Both the position numbers and the translations under genes were made by a program. The notes under the pieces were generated by a model. That model made no database searches. It saw only the letters and a program-made list of their open reading frames with translations, and was not told where the DNA came from. A stretch of 64,000 nucleotides of DNA from Apostichopus japonicus (lineage: Eukaryota > Echinodermata > Holothuroidea > Aspidochirotida > Stichopodidae), in the NCBI RefSeq assembly GCF_037975245.1, contig NC_092576.1, forward strand, positions 9,939,501 to 10,003,500, read 5' to 3'. Shown here in pieces: positions 1-11,689 of this stretch; positions within the stretch are counted from its first letter, which is position 1; each line of letters starts with the position of its first letter.

Positions 1-240
1 GGTTTGGGGGCTATATAAGAACGGTTAAGTTTATAACTAATGAGTTTCTGTTGCAACTGAGGAACTTATCCAATGGTCTGTATGTTATACTAAATAGTCC
101 AGTCAAAGGCAGCATATGTTTAAAGGGTCATATACATTAATAGTGATATGGAAAGACAACCTGCACTGGTTATATATGTTTGTAATGCTTCTAAAGATCT
201 ACAACACATCCAAATTAAAATGATTTGTTTGACGTCACAG

Positions 241-3200
241 GAAATTGCTCAGAACCATGTCTAAACGGTGGAAGATGTACCGCGTTCTGCTCATCGTGTG
301 ACCCCGGATTTCAAGGGGAGTTTTGCGAGCAGAGTAAGTCAATACAGTTAACCAACAGTATACCAGGTATAGGCTTAATTGCTATCGTAATAATGTTTGT
401 TCACATTCTCAGCTAACGAAAGCCATACAATGATCACATGCGTGATGGTACCACCCAGCTTTATGATATATCATTATAGCTTATTTTATAATATTCTGAA
501 AATGATTTTGAACAATTGCACCATAAAGTAATTATAGTTATTTCGGTAGTGATATATATTGATGCCTTATAATGTGTTATTAAATAATTGATACGATTCA
601 TATATTCTGTATAATTATGGCCAGTGAAAGTCATAACACGATAGCACCGCAACGAGATCAGGATTTCATCAAAAGTTGCGATTTAGACAAATATTTCATC
701 TCAACCCGAAAATTCCTTTAATAAAAAACAATACTTTTCGATATCATTTGGATACCATCGATTAAGGCTCACGTTTTGAATTTCATTTAAAACAACCAAC
801 CGATCCCTGATTCTACAATCTATTTTGGTAATATTACGTAGTTAACAAACACACAATTCATGGCGATGTATACTGTTACCAAAATGTTTGGCACAATCCG
901 CAGAGAACACGCGAATAAAAAGACAATCAGAAAATAACATTTTGTCCCGTGCTGGTCAACACACAGGTAGCGCAAAATATTAATTGTGCGCATGCGCGAT
1001 CAATGCATAGATCGTAGTGCGTAATAATTGAAAAATAAAATTAGCCTTCACAGTGAACACCTATAGCCCGACGGGCAATAGTACCAGGTTACGGATTCAT
1101 CTGCAGTGGTGAATAATTAATTGTTTCGAGGAAATGTTCAAAGTGTCCTGGTTGAAACTTTAATTTGAGAGACAGGGGTAGATGCAGATAGTAGGTAATA
1201 CCATCGGTAAATTTTCTGTTATGTTATTTCTTTGTTTTTCCAACCTTCGTTTCAACTGAGGACATGAACACAGGTTTGTGGCTTAATGCAATCTTTTGAA
1301 ATATTTTATTGTCTTCTTTGAAAAGAGTTATATCCCAACATTCAAATGATATATATGGGCTTGAATTTAGGGGTTAACTTATTTAAGGCCTAGAAATAAG
1401 AACTTTTGATGAGTGAAACACTCCACTTCATAGTTTGCACATACTTAATGAGATGACCAGATTTATCAAAACTTTCAAATCTATATTAATTTAGTATATC
1501 TTGGCAACGCGGATTTTGAATGAGATTATCACACACAACAAATGTACTGAATATACATGGAATAATTAGCTATATAGGTGCCCGTAGTACTTTAACCTCT
1601 TTCTTCTTCCTCCCCAATTATTCAGCTATACCCCCAGACTACACCTGTGTTGTAAAGAACCAGTACGTCCCACCACACTATGCATACCCAGTGGAAGTAC
1701 ATGCAATCGCAGGAACCAATACCTTCTCACCAAATGCTTTCACCTTTGACCTATACCGCTTGAAAAATTCGAACTTCCTCCAATCCCTCCCACGAGATGC
1801 GTTTGACACTGTAAAGGATTACGGGAGAGTTTTATCACTTCCTGCAGTCTGTGACAAGAAATCATCCTCCAGGTTTGGTGTAGTTTCCTGCCTCTTTGCC
1901 GGAGATGACTTTATCGATCCTCTTGAAATACCAACAATTGTGAATCCTGTTTCAGGTATAAATACACCAAACCACGTTTATCATGGCTTAGAGTTAGGTT
2001 CATCATATGTTTATCTCGTTACACCCCCCCCCCCGGCTTTCAATACCCTACAATAGGGACGTGCCGTGGATTGTTTAACATGTGGCCCTTCCCTCTGTCA
2101 ATTACAGCAAGAATAGGAGAACTATCTATGAATGTAAATACAATGAATTAGTTAGGATAGACAGTAAACAATAATGGTTTCTTATATTTTTTATGTCATA
2201 GCATGTACAGATGCTAGAGAGAATAGAAAGAAATACTAGATGTTCAAAGGTCATTCAATTTCTTACTTTCCGTTATCTTTGTTTCTGAAAATACTTTCTC
2301 ATGAAAATAAATAGATACGGTATAACATTCACAACTGTAGCAAGGCACGGTCTTCAACTTCCTTAAGAAAATAATAATTACAAGGAAAAATCAGAATGAA
2401 ATAGAGTTTAAACTTGATAAAACCAATATGCTTTTATTTATATTTTATTACAGCTTAAAAGCAGTTTCAGAGTCGTATATAGGTACACCTATAATGCTCG
2501 AACTGACCATAATAAGATGAGTAACATTTAGATACTTGCTTCACAAAGATGTTGCTCTCTCATTGAATTTTAAGAACATCTAACCCCTGTCGGTCGGTTC
2601 ACGAAAACAGTGAGTGTTGATGACCCGGAAGTGACGTTATCTGTTGACCATTGCACGTCAGAAAAAGATCTACGTTGGCGATTTAACGGAAAAGTCAAAC
2701 AGAAATGGAGTGGGCGGCCTTCTATCACGATCATGAATATTCAAACATATGACGATGGTATTTACGAGTGTTTCATTCGCGGAGAGAACGGGGTAGACTA
2801 TGACGTCGTCGTATACCGACTCATTGTACGATGTAAGTCACTTTGTTAAAGATAAGTTTAGTTTAGTTTAGAGACCTAAGGATCAGGAATCCTTACAGTA
2901 GCTCATTTGAGACCCTATCCGTGTTAGATCGTGGATACACACCGGCTTAGTTCAAGCCTTCTCTTTTCGACAAGTGTTCAGAGGATAACGAGGCAGGAGT
3001 GTGAATTCGCTCCCATTCCTGCTCCCTAGACCGCCAATTTAACGTCCCCATCCGACGGACGAGAGCGTATGCCCCACCATCTGACCACTATCTCAAATAC
3101 CTGAGGTAGGCAAAGGCACCCCATTCGATATCACTGCAGTGCAGCCATGACGAAAAAAAGTTGTTTCGAAACTATAAGTGAAGAACAGAAATAAAAACTT

Positions 3201-6035
3201 TTGACTCACTTATTACCATTGGACATATACCGTTAACCTATAGTTTTGCTGTTGTGTCTTGTGAGATGTAAACTGTTATTATATAAGTATTTTCATTTGG
3301 CGCCCTTTCCTTGCCTACTGTGCCTTTTGGCATCAGTAAAATAGATCGTGGGAATTTAATTCCTCATTTGATATGCAAGAGTGATTTAACATGTCTGTTA
3401 ACTTAGAAAGGTTCACTTTCATACATTCGCAGCTTGCCCAAATCAATTTTATGGTCCCCCTGATTGTAAATTGAACTGTCCGGTATGTAAGAATGGGGGA
3501 ACTTGCAGTGACATTTACGGAACGTGTATCTGCCCGCCGGCCTATGGAGGTAGTGACTGCGGTGAATGTAAGTGGACTTATTGCTTTCCGTCTTTTAGTT
3601 CATTTATACCGTCATCCTGATATAACAGACAGACTGTTTCATGCACACGTACAATATACGTGTGTATTCGTCAGTGCCTATAGTAAGACTGTGCATATTT
3701 GTTCTGGTGTCAGCATTTAGCCATTAAATCGTTTCTTTTGTTCAGAGTGCATTGGCCGGGTTTCAGTAGAATTAAATACTTCTCGGCTATACATAAGTTG
3801 CAATTTTTTCGTTGCGGGGAAGAACGGACAGGCTTTGTAAAAAAAAATTAATAATAATAATATATATGTTCGATACAGGTGACAAACTCCTACAGTGGAA
3901 TTACGACCTTCCTTACCGGTTTCGAACCTCTGGACGTACAATCAGCGTCCATAGCCTAGTGGTTAGGGTGTCCACATATGAAACGGGAGACCGGGTTCGA
4001 ATCCCGGTGGAGGCTGGACGTTTTCTCACTGTTCTTGATTTTCCAACTCATTACGATTTCAATTATATATATATAAATAGTTATACATACTCGGCATGAA
4101 TAACGCTGCTACTCAGAGAATTCACACACGTAGGTGTATTACCGCGATCATCAGGCAGCTGAACTACATCGCCATGGTAACAAACCAAATCACTCAACCG
4201 TTTTAAAATTTAAAAATAGCCTCATAGCGTTGTAGTTCAGATTCCTGGTGATCGCCTGCAAATACACGTAAGTGCGTGAAACTCTTTGAGTAGCAGCTTT
4301 AGTTTATGCAGTGTATTAGTATTTACTTGGTATCGCGCACTTTCAGTCTTATAGTGACTCTACTATATTTTATGTGTTTTCCGTGACGTAATACCTCGTT
4401 TATTCTCTAATTAAGTGTAAAGGATTATAGTGTTAAAACAACACACGATAAAGTAACTACAGTGTTTGCTAAAGTGTACCGTAGGAAATGTAACAAATGT
4501 ATAGTACGTTTAGGCCTACGCACGTGGTAATTTGTCACTACCACGTGGGATATAGCCTATATCGTGAATAATCTGTACATGTATTCAATTATAATAGCTA
4601 GGTATAGAAAGAGGTAAGATCTTGCATCCACCATGTAGTGTACATTGAACTTTCCCATTGCTAAATAAATGCTTGAATATTCCATTTTTTGTTTTGTAAT
4701 GAGGAGACATCAGCCGAGAGATATATGTGTGTGATTTGCGTAATAAATGTTAAGAGAGCTTGTTGTGAGCACAAGTGCGACGCTATCAAACACAGCTGAT
4801 ATTATACCATAAGTGACGTCACAGGGAGCATGCCACTCTTATGATTGGGTAACATTAGTACATGAATAACTGTAACTGCAGAAAACTACCCCCCCTTCCC
4901 CCTCCCATGCATCACATGCAGTTGCTATGCCGTGCATGTACTTCACTGATAAGGCTACTTTAAACTATAATTATTACATTATTCATTAATCTTTAATTAA
5001 CACATTTATGCTGTTCTTTGTTTCGCAGTGTTATCGAGAGACACGATCGGAAGAAATGTAGGCCTCACTTGTCCTGGACTTGGCTTATCGTCGACCGGAT
5101 GTAAATATCTTCAGTTCTGTTTACCTGATCCCGGGGGATGTATGTGTATGCCAGGATGGACCGGAAGTAACTGCGACCAACGTAAGCGTAATCTCGAGTA
5201 TATTAAAACAAACGCCATTGTCTTGTCAATACTCGTTAAATCTCTTAATCGACTAATCTTTTAATCCCTTTAATAGCATATACGATAAACGAGTAAACTT
5301 CCCTGCAGAAAGATTTTATTTGTCTTACTTTGAGTCTGCTGCAAATATCTCTGAATTTATTCTACACAGTCTATTAAATAAAACAATATTTATTCCTCCC
5401 TGCGTTGTCAAATCACTTCATCAGAAGGAATAATTGATCTTTGACCTAGACATTTTGTGTTTTGCCATTCAATCTGTTAAACGGTCTTCAAATGAAAACA
5501 GATAGGGCCATACGATCAAGCTTCAACGAGCATTCTTGGAGATCCAAAATCATGTTTGTTTTCTAAACCAATGTCATAAGAATTTCTCTGGCGGATTTGA
5601 AAGTGCAGGATAGCAATGAAATTTACTTGACGCTTGTTCTTTTTTCTTTATTTGTCAGTCTGAGAGTCAAATTGACTGCTGACTCCTATCCGTGGGGAGA
5701 TGTGTGGTGGTGGGGTGGGGAGGGGTCGAGGGGGGGGGGTTATACAACAACATAGACTTGAAACGTGAGGTGTATAGGGAAACAAGCCAAGAAAATGTGT
5801 ATAATTATTATTATAAATTTTTTCATATGTGTTCTTTTTTCCGTAGTAAAGTTACGATACTCTCAGATATTTTCCCCACCTTTTTCTTCTCAATCCAGCT
5901 TGTGCTCCCTTGAAGTTTGGACTCGAGTGCCAGTTTGATTGTCATTGTAGCAGCGCTGATCAATGTGACGTAGCCACAGGGGCGTGTCCTAGTGGCTGTG
6001 CCGGAGGATTCACTGGGCCAAACTGTCAAGATTGA
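241..6035 (+). CDS. Extracellular EGF/Ig-domain protein (Tie-ectodomain-like), 3' six exons
   Basis: Six exons are visible: 241-333, 1626-1955, 2611-2832, 3433-3567, 5029-5181 and 5899-6035 (stop TGA). Each starts after an AG acceptor, each of the first five ends at a GT donor, and all junctions are phase 1, the usual layout of shuffled extracellular modules. Exon 1 is an EGF-like domain (six Cys; C-LNGGR-C core). Exon 2 encodes about 110 aa with three Cys, unassigned. Exon 3 has Ig features (Cys, Trp in LRWRF, then DDGIYEC). Exons 4-6 are EGF-like, of the CxxGxxGxxC type seen in Tie and MEGF proteins. No transmembrane segment or kinase follows, so the visible form would be secreted or truncated. 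The 5' end, with any signal peptide, lies outside the window or was not found. Tie-like architecture is an inference from domain mix; other EGF/Ig proteins are possible. Confidence 0.7.
2857..3140. repeat. Possible dispersed repeat in intron
   Basis: This stretch between two exons of the EGF/Ig gene is more GC-rich than its surroundings and has the texture of a SINE or LINE tail (CCCATCCGACGGACGAG block). No second copy is present in this window, so the call is weak. Confidence 0.25.
3868..4063 (+). mobile_element. tRNA-derived SINE, copy 1
   Basis: The element is about 195 bp. It has a conserved 5' block starting GTTCGATACA, then a tRNA-like region with A-box-like TAGCCTAGTGGTTAG and B-box GGTTCGAATCC, then a tail that runs into an AT microsatellite. 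A second copy with the same limits lies at 31592-31790 on the other strand, which sets the ends. The tRNA-like part has a good T arm but a poor anticodon arm, so it is not a working tRNA gene. It lies in an intron of the EGF/Ig gene. Confidence 0.7.
4105..4297. mobile_element. Foldback MITE
   Basis: Two imperfect inverted arms, 4105-4172 and 4230-4297, both begin GCTGCTACTCA when read inward and enclose a spacer of about 57 bp. The ~68-bp arms differ at several sites. No clear target duplication was seen. It lies in the intron between EGF/Ig exons 4 and 5. Confidence 0.65.
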
Positions 6036-7560
6036 TTTACAAATGAAACATTCACCACAAACTGGAGAAATATATATTCCACCGCAACTTCCACTCTTCT
6101 CTTAGACTACTCTTCTCCTCTACGAACACATTTATAATTCTGTATTTTATTTTCAAACTCGTTTTCATGACAATTCTAATATAGTTCATGGACAGACGTG
6201 GAGGGGCGATATAGTTTATTTTATTGAAAATACATAACGATGCCCGGCAATTACGTAATATACCTTATATATGTAATATACCTTAAAATACCTTACGTAA
6301 TATATCTAATATTTTGATATAGAGAATCACATATAAACTGTTACTTTGCAGATCCTCTTAATTGGGATATCATTTCACCGAAACATAATCAATTCGACAC
6401 ACATCAATATATGGTAATGATCTTCCTTTTGGTTTCAAATGCTCGACAAATCTATTTTGGACACTATTTCTTTCTTTTGTCGAACCACCTATACTGCAGA
6501 CCACTTAAATTATCTACTTTGATGACATCTTTGCATGTCAGTTCCAATATTTTGAGAAAAAAAAAAGAGTCAATATGTAAAAAGGAAATAGACGAATGTT
6601 TTCAGGGCCGGACTTGACTAATTAAGGGGAAGGGGAGGAGGGGGGGGGAGGGGCAGTCAGGCGATTCTGTACCTCTTTCGACATAAGCTATTGGGATAAT
6701 AACATTATCTGTTCCTTTAGTTGAAAGTAGGTAATGTGAAAACGACAGCGCAGTAATAGATAGATATTTATTCAGCCAATCATATAAAAATACAATGGAA
6801 ATTGGTTGATAACAAAAGCTCAAAACATTAAAAATTGTAAACAACAAATAAGACGTATAATAATGCACATAGATATGAAAACGTTCCTATAAAATATTAA
6901 GATGAACAAAATATAAAATGTACCTACAAAATATCAAAGCGTACAAAACTATGTAAATTCCCTCAAATCCAATATAAAGTCTACAAAGTTTAAAATTATT
7001 TAACGGTTTTGGTGCGCATTGAATATCTTCACAGCAGAAGGATAAGTAGTAATATAATATAAAGTCGCTAGACATAAGTGTTAGCACTTTCGTGTTACAC
7101 CGGTATTAGCATTGCTTGGTATTTCTTTACAGTGAAATTGAATATCGCGCAAGCACATCTCAGGTCTTCGCATCGCGATGAGAATTGTTGTTCTTTTATC
7201 ATGTACAATATATATATCATTTGGAAATTATACGAGAAGGCGAGCAATTTTAGTTTTCATGTTTTTGGGGTCATTTAAAAGGTCGGGTTCCGGGGTACGC
7301 CCTAAATCTGGAACTGCTTTTGATCAACCCAGTTACTTGTGCCAAATATTTTGCGACGTCATATCTTACTAATCTGCCAAAACGCCACCATTATAATAAT
7401 TCTAAACGTTTTTATTTATTGTTTGTACCTCTACCATTTACACCCAAAGTTTATTGCATCCGTGTTGGTTATATAAGAACGTATGATAAACCATATTTCC
7501 ATGTTGGTGCTTGGTATTTACTCTGACACATTTGAGAAAAACATAATAAAGAGGATGCAC
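6036..7560. other. No gene recognised
   Basis: AT-rich sequence after the stop of the EGF/Ig gene. It holds a short purine tract around 6626-6655. The open frames here are short and show no domain. Confidence 0.5.
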
Positions 7561-7564
7561 CCTC

Positions 7565-7795
7565 GTCCACCCTCCCCCCCCCCCCACACGAAGAATAGAG
7601 CCGATTGCAACATACTTAAGTGTCGGTCTTTGCCCCCCCCCCCCGAAGAATTGAGCCGATTGCAACAGACTTAAATGTCGGTCTTTGTCATTCCCCCCGA
7701 AGAATTGAGCCGATTGCAACATACTTACGCATCGGTCTTTGTCCCCCCCCCCCACCCACCACCACCGTACAAAAGATCCGAATGCAACGTTTTTG
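7565..7795. repeat. C-rich minisatellite, about 55-60 bp unit, 3-4 copies
   Basis: The unit contains CGAAGAATTGAGCCGATTGC followed by ACTTAAGTGTCGGTCTTTG and a run of 5-10 C. Copies begin near 7590, 7645 and 7699, with a decayed one near 7770. Confidence 0.7.
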
Positions 7796-7881
7796 TGGCT
7801 TTCGAGGGAAACCGGTTAACGATGACTTATATGTAAATATATTTTACAACGTACGGGACTTATTTGAACAACGTTCCGCCA

Positions 7882-8132
7882 AGGTATTTTTTTTCCCAGG
7901 ACGAACGTGGGTTTCAGGTTTTTCTGGAATTTACAAATTCGTTTGAAATCAGGATTAGGGTTTAGAAAGTGGGTTAGGGATCCAGTTTCTATGAAAATGA
8001 AGGATTGTCGTTCATAATCTGGGGTCAAAACTAGGAAAAAAGATTCACAACATGTTTTTTGAAAAAGCGTCACATGTTTGGAATCCAGGGATTTGATTGG
8101 CCGATGCCCACGTTCGTCCTGGGAAAAAAACG
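7882..8132. mobile_element. Non-autonomous inverted-repeat element with 10-bp target duplication
   Basis: A 251-bp element with terminal arms TTTTTTTCCCAGGACGAACG (7886-7912 and, inverted, 8106-8132). The direct repeat CGTTCCGCCA flanks it at 7872-7881 and 8133-8142. A 9-11 bp target duplication is typical of Mutator-like elements; there is no coding sequence. Confidence 0.65.
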
Positions 8133-8617
8133 CGTTCCGCCATAAAGATTGATCTGCCGAATTCCACCCCAAATCTACAGAGGAAGTGAGACATAGTATA
8201 TAGTATCATCAGTTGTTTTTATTCAATCATGACCAATAGTGGTCATTAGCAATTTGTATATCTACGAATGATACGTGGAGGCAGAGACTTGATGACGTCA
8301 TATTCACTGACCGTTCTGTTTATTAGAATAAGGCGAAACCGGTATGCCGTGATCGTAACGGCGACAACTAATAAAAAATATAACAAACCACTACGCATAC
8401 GATTCTCTAATATCAAAAACTATCTGTTGCCCTCTATCACAAAATACTACAGACATTGGTCCACATTAGTAGATTCTGCAAAAATTTATATAGATATTTC
8501 ATTTTCCTTGATTTTGGTTATACAGCAGTGATACTGTGATGTTAAATCCACATTCAAACGTACTTCCAATGAGTTTAAAAAGCAAAACAAAATCTCAAAT
8601 TAGAAAGGAGCAAGAGC

Positions 8618-8778
8618 ATGTTTGCTTCTTCATACCTTAGTACTGTGAAATGGAGAGGACGATGTATCACTTCTTTTCTTGCTGTTGTTTTCCTCTCTTG
8701 GATATTTGGTCTCCACAGGATAAAAATTGGATATTCACCGACTTTTGACTTTGCTATTTGTGATTACCTCTGTGGAAA
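8618..8778 (+). CDS. Candidate N-terminal exon, type II membrane anchor (sialyltransferase-like)
   Basis: The ATG has A at -3. The 161-nt reading frame encodes a short basic N-terminus (ending KWRGRC), a hydrophobic stretch of about 16 residues (TSFLAVVFLSWIFG) and a short lumenal start. It stops at a strong donor (GGAAA followed by GTAAGT) in phase 2. This is the topology expected of a Golgi glycosyltransferase, and sialyltransferase exons follow on the same strand, but no exon linking it to them was found. A CACAG acceptor-like site inside the frame (about 8715-8719) means part of it could instead be an internal exon. Assignment to the sialyltransferase is inferred from topology and position only. 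Confidence 0.4.
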
Positions 8779-9486
8779 GTAAGTACAACGTAAAGCAGTT
8801 TTTGAAGGATTTGGGTATTCCCTAAAAAAAATTTAAAAAAAAACAAGTAAAAAACATATGCATTTTAAGTTACATGTGAAAACTATCGTTCGACGTTTTC
8901 TATAATCTTTACCGCAAACTTTATGGTGATTTAATATTTATATTTATATTAATATTTAATTATTATGGTGATTTAATCTCATTTTGTTTTGCTTTTTGTT
9001 TTTGTGTTGTTAAATTATAAACGATACAGGTGATACATTGCAAGAAAATGTCAAACTGTTATCGATGGACACTTCCAAGTACTCAGGTTTGAAGGTTCTA
9101 ACATATACTCAGATCCGTCAATAATAATATTACGTGGCGATTTTGATAGAATGATACCGTCATTGTGTTTCATGCAGTTTTCAAAACACATTTCCTTTGA
9201 TCTGTTTGGGTTACATTCTTGCGTTCACATGTAAGAACAATGTCATTTACACAACACTGATAATTTACTTGGTTATAGTTTCAACAGAGCTCTTAGAAAT
9301 TGTGCATTATAAGACCACAGCATCATCAGCATATTTTGTAACAGAAATGTGTGAGTTTGACCTATAATTTCATCATCATAAATATTAAAATTATTTAGCC
9401 AGTAATGGAACGCCCTGAGGCAAATCAACCTTTATTTCCGATATTTCCGATAACACTTTATCCAACTTAACTTGTCTATCACGTAT
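8779..9486. other. Probable intron sequence
   Basis: AT-rich. A small possible exon, 9030-9088, is bounded by ACAG and GT and reads GDTLQENVKLLSMDTSKYS, but its phase does not fit the donor at 8778. It is noted only as a possibility. Confidence 0.3.
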
Positions 9487-9945
9487 CATTGAAACGTACT
9501 GCAATTGCTAGAGGACTTCCAAAAAGGCTTTTCAATGGCATCGCCACCGTCATGATTGAAACGTATACTGCATTTGCTAGAGGACTTCCAAAAAGGCTTT
9601 TCAATGGCATCGCCACCGTCATGATTGAAACGTACTGCATTTGCTAGAGGACTTCCAAAAAGGCTTTTCAATGGCATCGCCACCGTCATGATTGAAACGT
9701 ACTGCATTTGCTAGAGGACTTCCAAAAAGGCTTTTCAATGGCATCGCCACCGTCATGATTGAAACGTACTGCATTTGCTAGAGGACTTCCAAAAAGGCTT
9801 TTCAATGGCATCGCCACCGTCATGATTGAAACGTACTGCAATTGCTAGAGGACTTCCAAAAAGGCTTTTCAATGGCATCGCCACTGTCATGATTGAAACG
9901 TACTGCATTTGCTAGAGGACTTCCAACAAGGCTTTTCAATGGCAT
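9487..9945. repeat. 67-bp minisatellite, about 6.8 copies
   Basis: Near-identical tandem units begin ATTGAAACGTACTGCATTTG and end GCCACCGTCATG. They differ by single changes such as AATTGC for ATTTGC and one 2-bp insertion. Units abut without spacers. The short ORF on the minus strand is a product of the repeat. Confidence 0.9.
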
Positions 9946-10159
9946 AACTATAAGATGGTAATATTTGAACAAACTTCACACTTCCCATGTACAGCTATAC
10001 CTAAGGGGTGCTACAACTCCATTGTTACTCAACAAACATTGTAAACATTCATATCGATATTGTACAATGTAGTCTATAAGAATGCAACTCGACAAAAAGT
10101 AAACAATACTGTTTACTGTACTTTCGCATGAGCAAAGGCCTAAACGTTTCAGCTAACCA

Positions 10160-10190
10160 CTGAAGATGATCCTGTTAGGATCGAAACGTC
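10160..10190 (+). ncRNA. Hammerhead-like motif, possible Penelope-like element remnant
   Basis: CTGAAGA is followed by a 6-bp stem (GATCCT/AGGATC, loop GTT) and then GAAACGTC. The order CUGANGA, stem II, GAAA and a short ACGU stem III resembles minimal hammerhead ribozymes of Penelope-like retroelements. An extra U before stem II departs from the canonical core and stem I is weak, so activity is doubtful. Confidence 0.35.
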
Positions 10191-10935
10191 AGCTCCTCTA
10201 TCTTTTACATGTTTACCTACATATTTATTTTGCAGTGAATATAACCTAGTTTGCTAAAAGTTGACTTTAATGGTGAAAAACCGATCATAATATTTAGTTT
10301 ATTATGACAAACAGCTTTGTGAACGTTCGGGAAAAAATCTTTCCCCGCTTGGAAGATATTCTATACTTTACATATCTTTAAATGGAACTGCAATTTTACA
10401 AATCTGTGATGTTATATTGCCACTGGTATCCGAAATCATATGTCAGATCTTGTTAAGAGCTAAAATATCTTCGCGCACGCACCTATATTATTTCACAAGT
10501 TACATACCAAGTCCCCATTAAACAACACCAACTTAAAATTTACGACGCCATAAAGCACCTCATATAATGCTTCATCAGTCGCCTGTTATACTTACCACAC
10601 TTTGTTGAGGACTTACTGAGAAATTCTAAACGCGCATGTAAAAGGCATAACTAAGAACTTCATATTTGAACGAACTCCACACTTGACATCTAAGTGGTGC
10701 AACAACTCCATTGCTATACGTAACAATACTGTAAGCATTCGTATAGGCTTTATCGATATTGTACAGTGTAGTCTATAAGAATGCAACTCGACAAAAAGTA
10801 AACAAATTTACTGTTATCTGTTCATTTGCATAAAAAAAAAATGAATTTAGCTTATAACGACAGACAGCTTTGGTTAGGACAGGTTTGAGTTAGGAAAATG
10901 TTTCCTCTGTTTGGAAGATATGCAATACTAATATA

Positions 10936-11210
10936 TTTTAGCCACAAGCCGGCGCACGCAACTATATTATAAGTTACCACTCAAGTCGTCATTATTACAC
11001 CTGGATAAAGAGAGGCAATGGAGATGAAAAATGACTTGCCCAAGGACACAACGTAATGATCTGCTTAGGACTCGAACCTGCAAACCTTAACATCACAAGT
11101 CAATTGCCTTAACCATTTGACCTCCACGTGATGATCTGGCCAGGGCACGAACTTGCAAACTTTAGATCACAAGACAATTGCCTTAATTAACCACTTGACC
11201 ACCACGCTCT
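10936..11210 (-). mobile_element. tRNA-derived SINE with duplicated head
   Basis: On the minus strand it carries tRNA-like A and B boxes and a body containing GTGTCCTTGGGCAAG and CATTGCCTCTCTTTATCC. The head (B-box-like GGTTCGAGTCC and the following ATGGTTAAGGCAATTGACTT type block) occurs twice in tandem. The same family is at 19255-19455. Confidence 0.65.
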
Positions 11211-11689
11211 CTCAACGAAGAAACGAAGAAATAACAAGTCAAAGCTAAAACAAAATATTGCTCTCTCCTTTTGGGAGAGGTCGTGGTTTCAAAAAAAAAA
11301 AACAATAAGTCTGGGGTATGTGGGATGTGAGCACGACAAAATACATCACAATAATGACTTAATTTGACCATTCCAGTAATACTGCGGAACGTGAAAATAT
11401 GCAAGTCCTCGGGAATGCCGAGGCAGGTCACGGAAGACAGCAAACTCACGGTGATGCATGGATACAACAACGAGAATAAGGTACATCTCACAATGAGCTA
11501 AATATTCATTTGCAGACCTTTGCCAGGTTCATCCGAAAGGATAATAAACCCCGATATAACGACACCACGTCCAAATTATGACGCCATCGAAGCACCTCTC
11601 AAAATGCTTCATCAGTCGCCTACTGTACTACTAATTATTATGCACTGCTGTAAGAAATTCTCGATCGGGTCTTGTAAGAACATGTGTAA

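Larger units (their letters stand above)
9941..11680. repeat. Diverged direct duplication (about 700 bp apart)
   Basis: Blocks at 9941-10110, 10299-10360 and 10540-10610 recur in the same order near 10646-10815, 10850-10930 and 11565-11640. Shared strings include AGTCTATAAGAATGCAACTC and GCTTCATCAGTCGCCT. The first copy has an extra piece with a hammerhead-like motif (10160-10190). The second carries a fuller SINE. The two copies therefore changed separately after duplication. Confidence 0.6.

Noticed and set aside
3958-4018. Functional tRNA gene
   Set aside because: The T arm is good but the anticodon arm does not pair and the acceptor stem has a mismatch; the sequence is embedded in a repeated SINE.
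9030-9088. Small exon reading GDTLQENVKLLSMDTSKYS
   Set aside because: It has plausible splice edges but its phase does not match the donor at 8778, and no partner exon was found.
9487-9945. CRISPR-like direct repeats
   Set aside because: The 67-bp units abut with no unique spacers and the genome is eukaryotic; it is an ordinary minisatellite.
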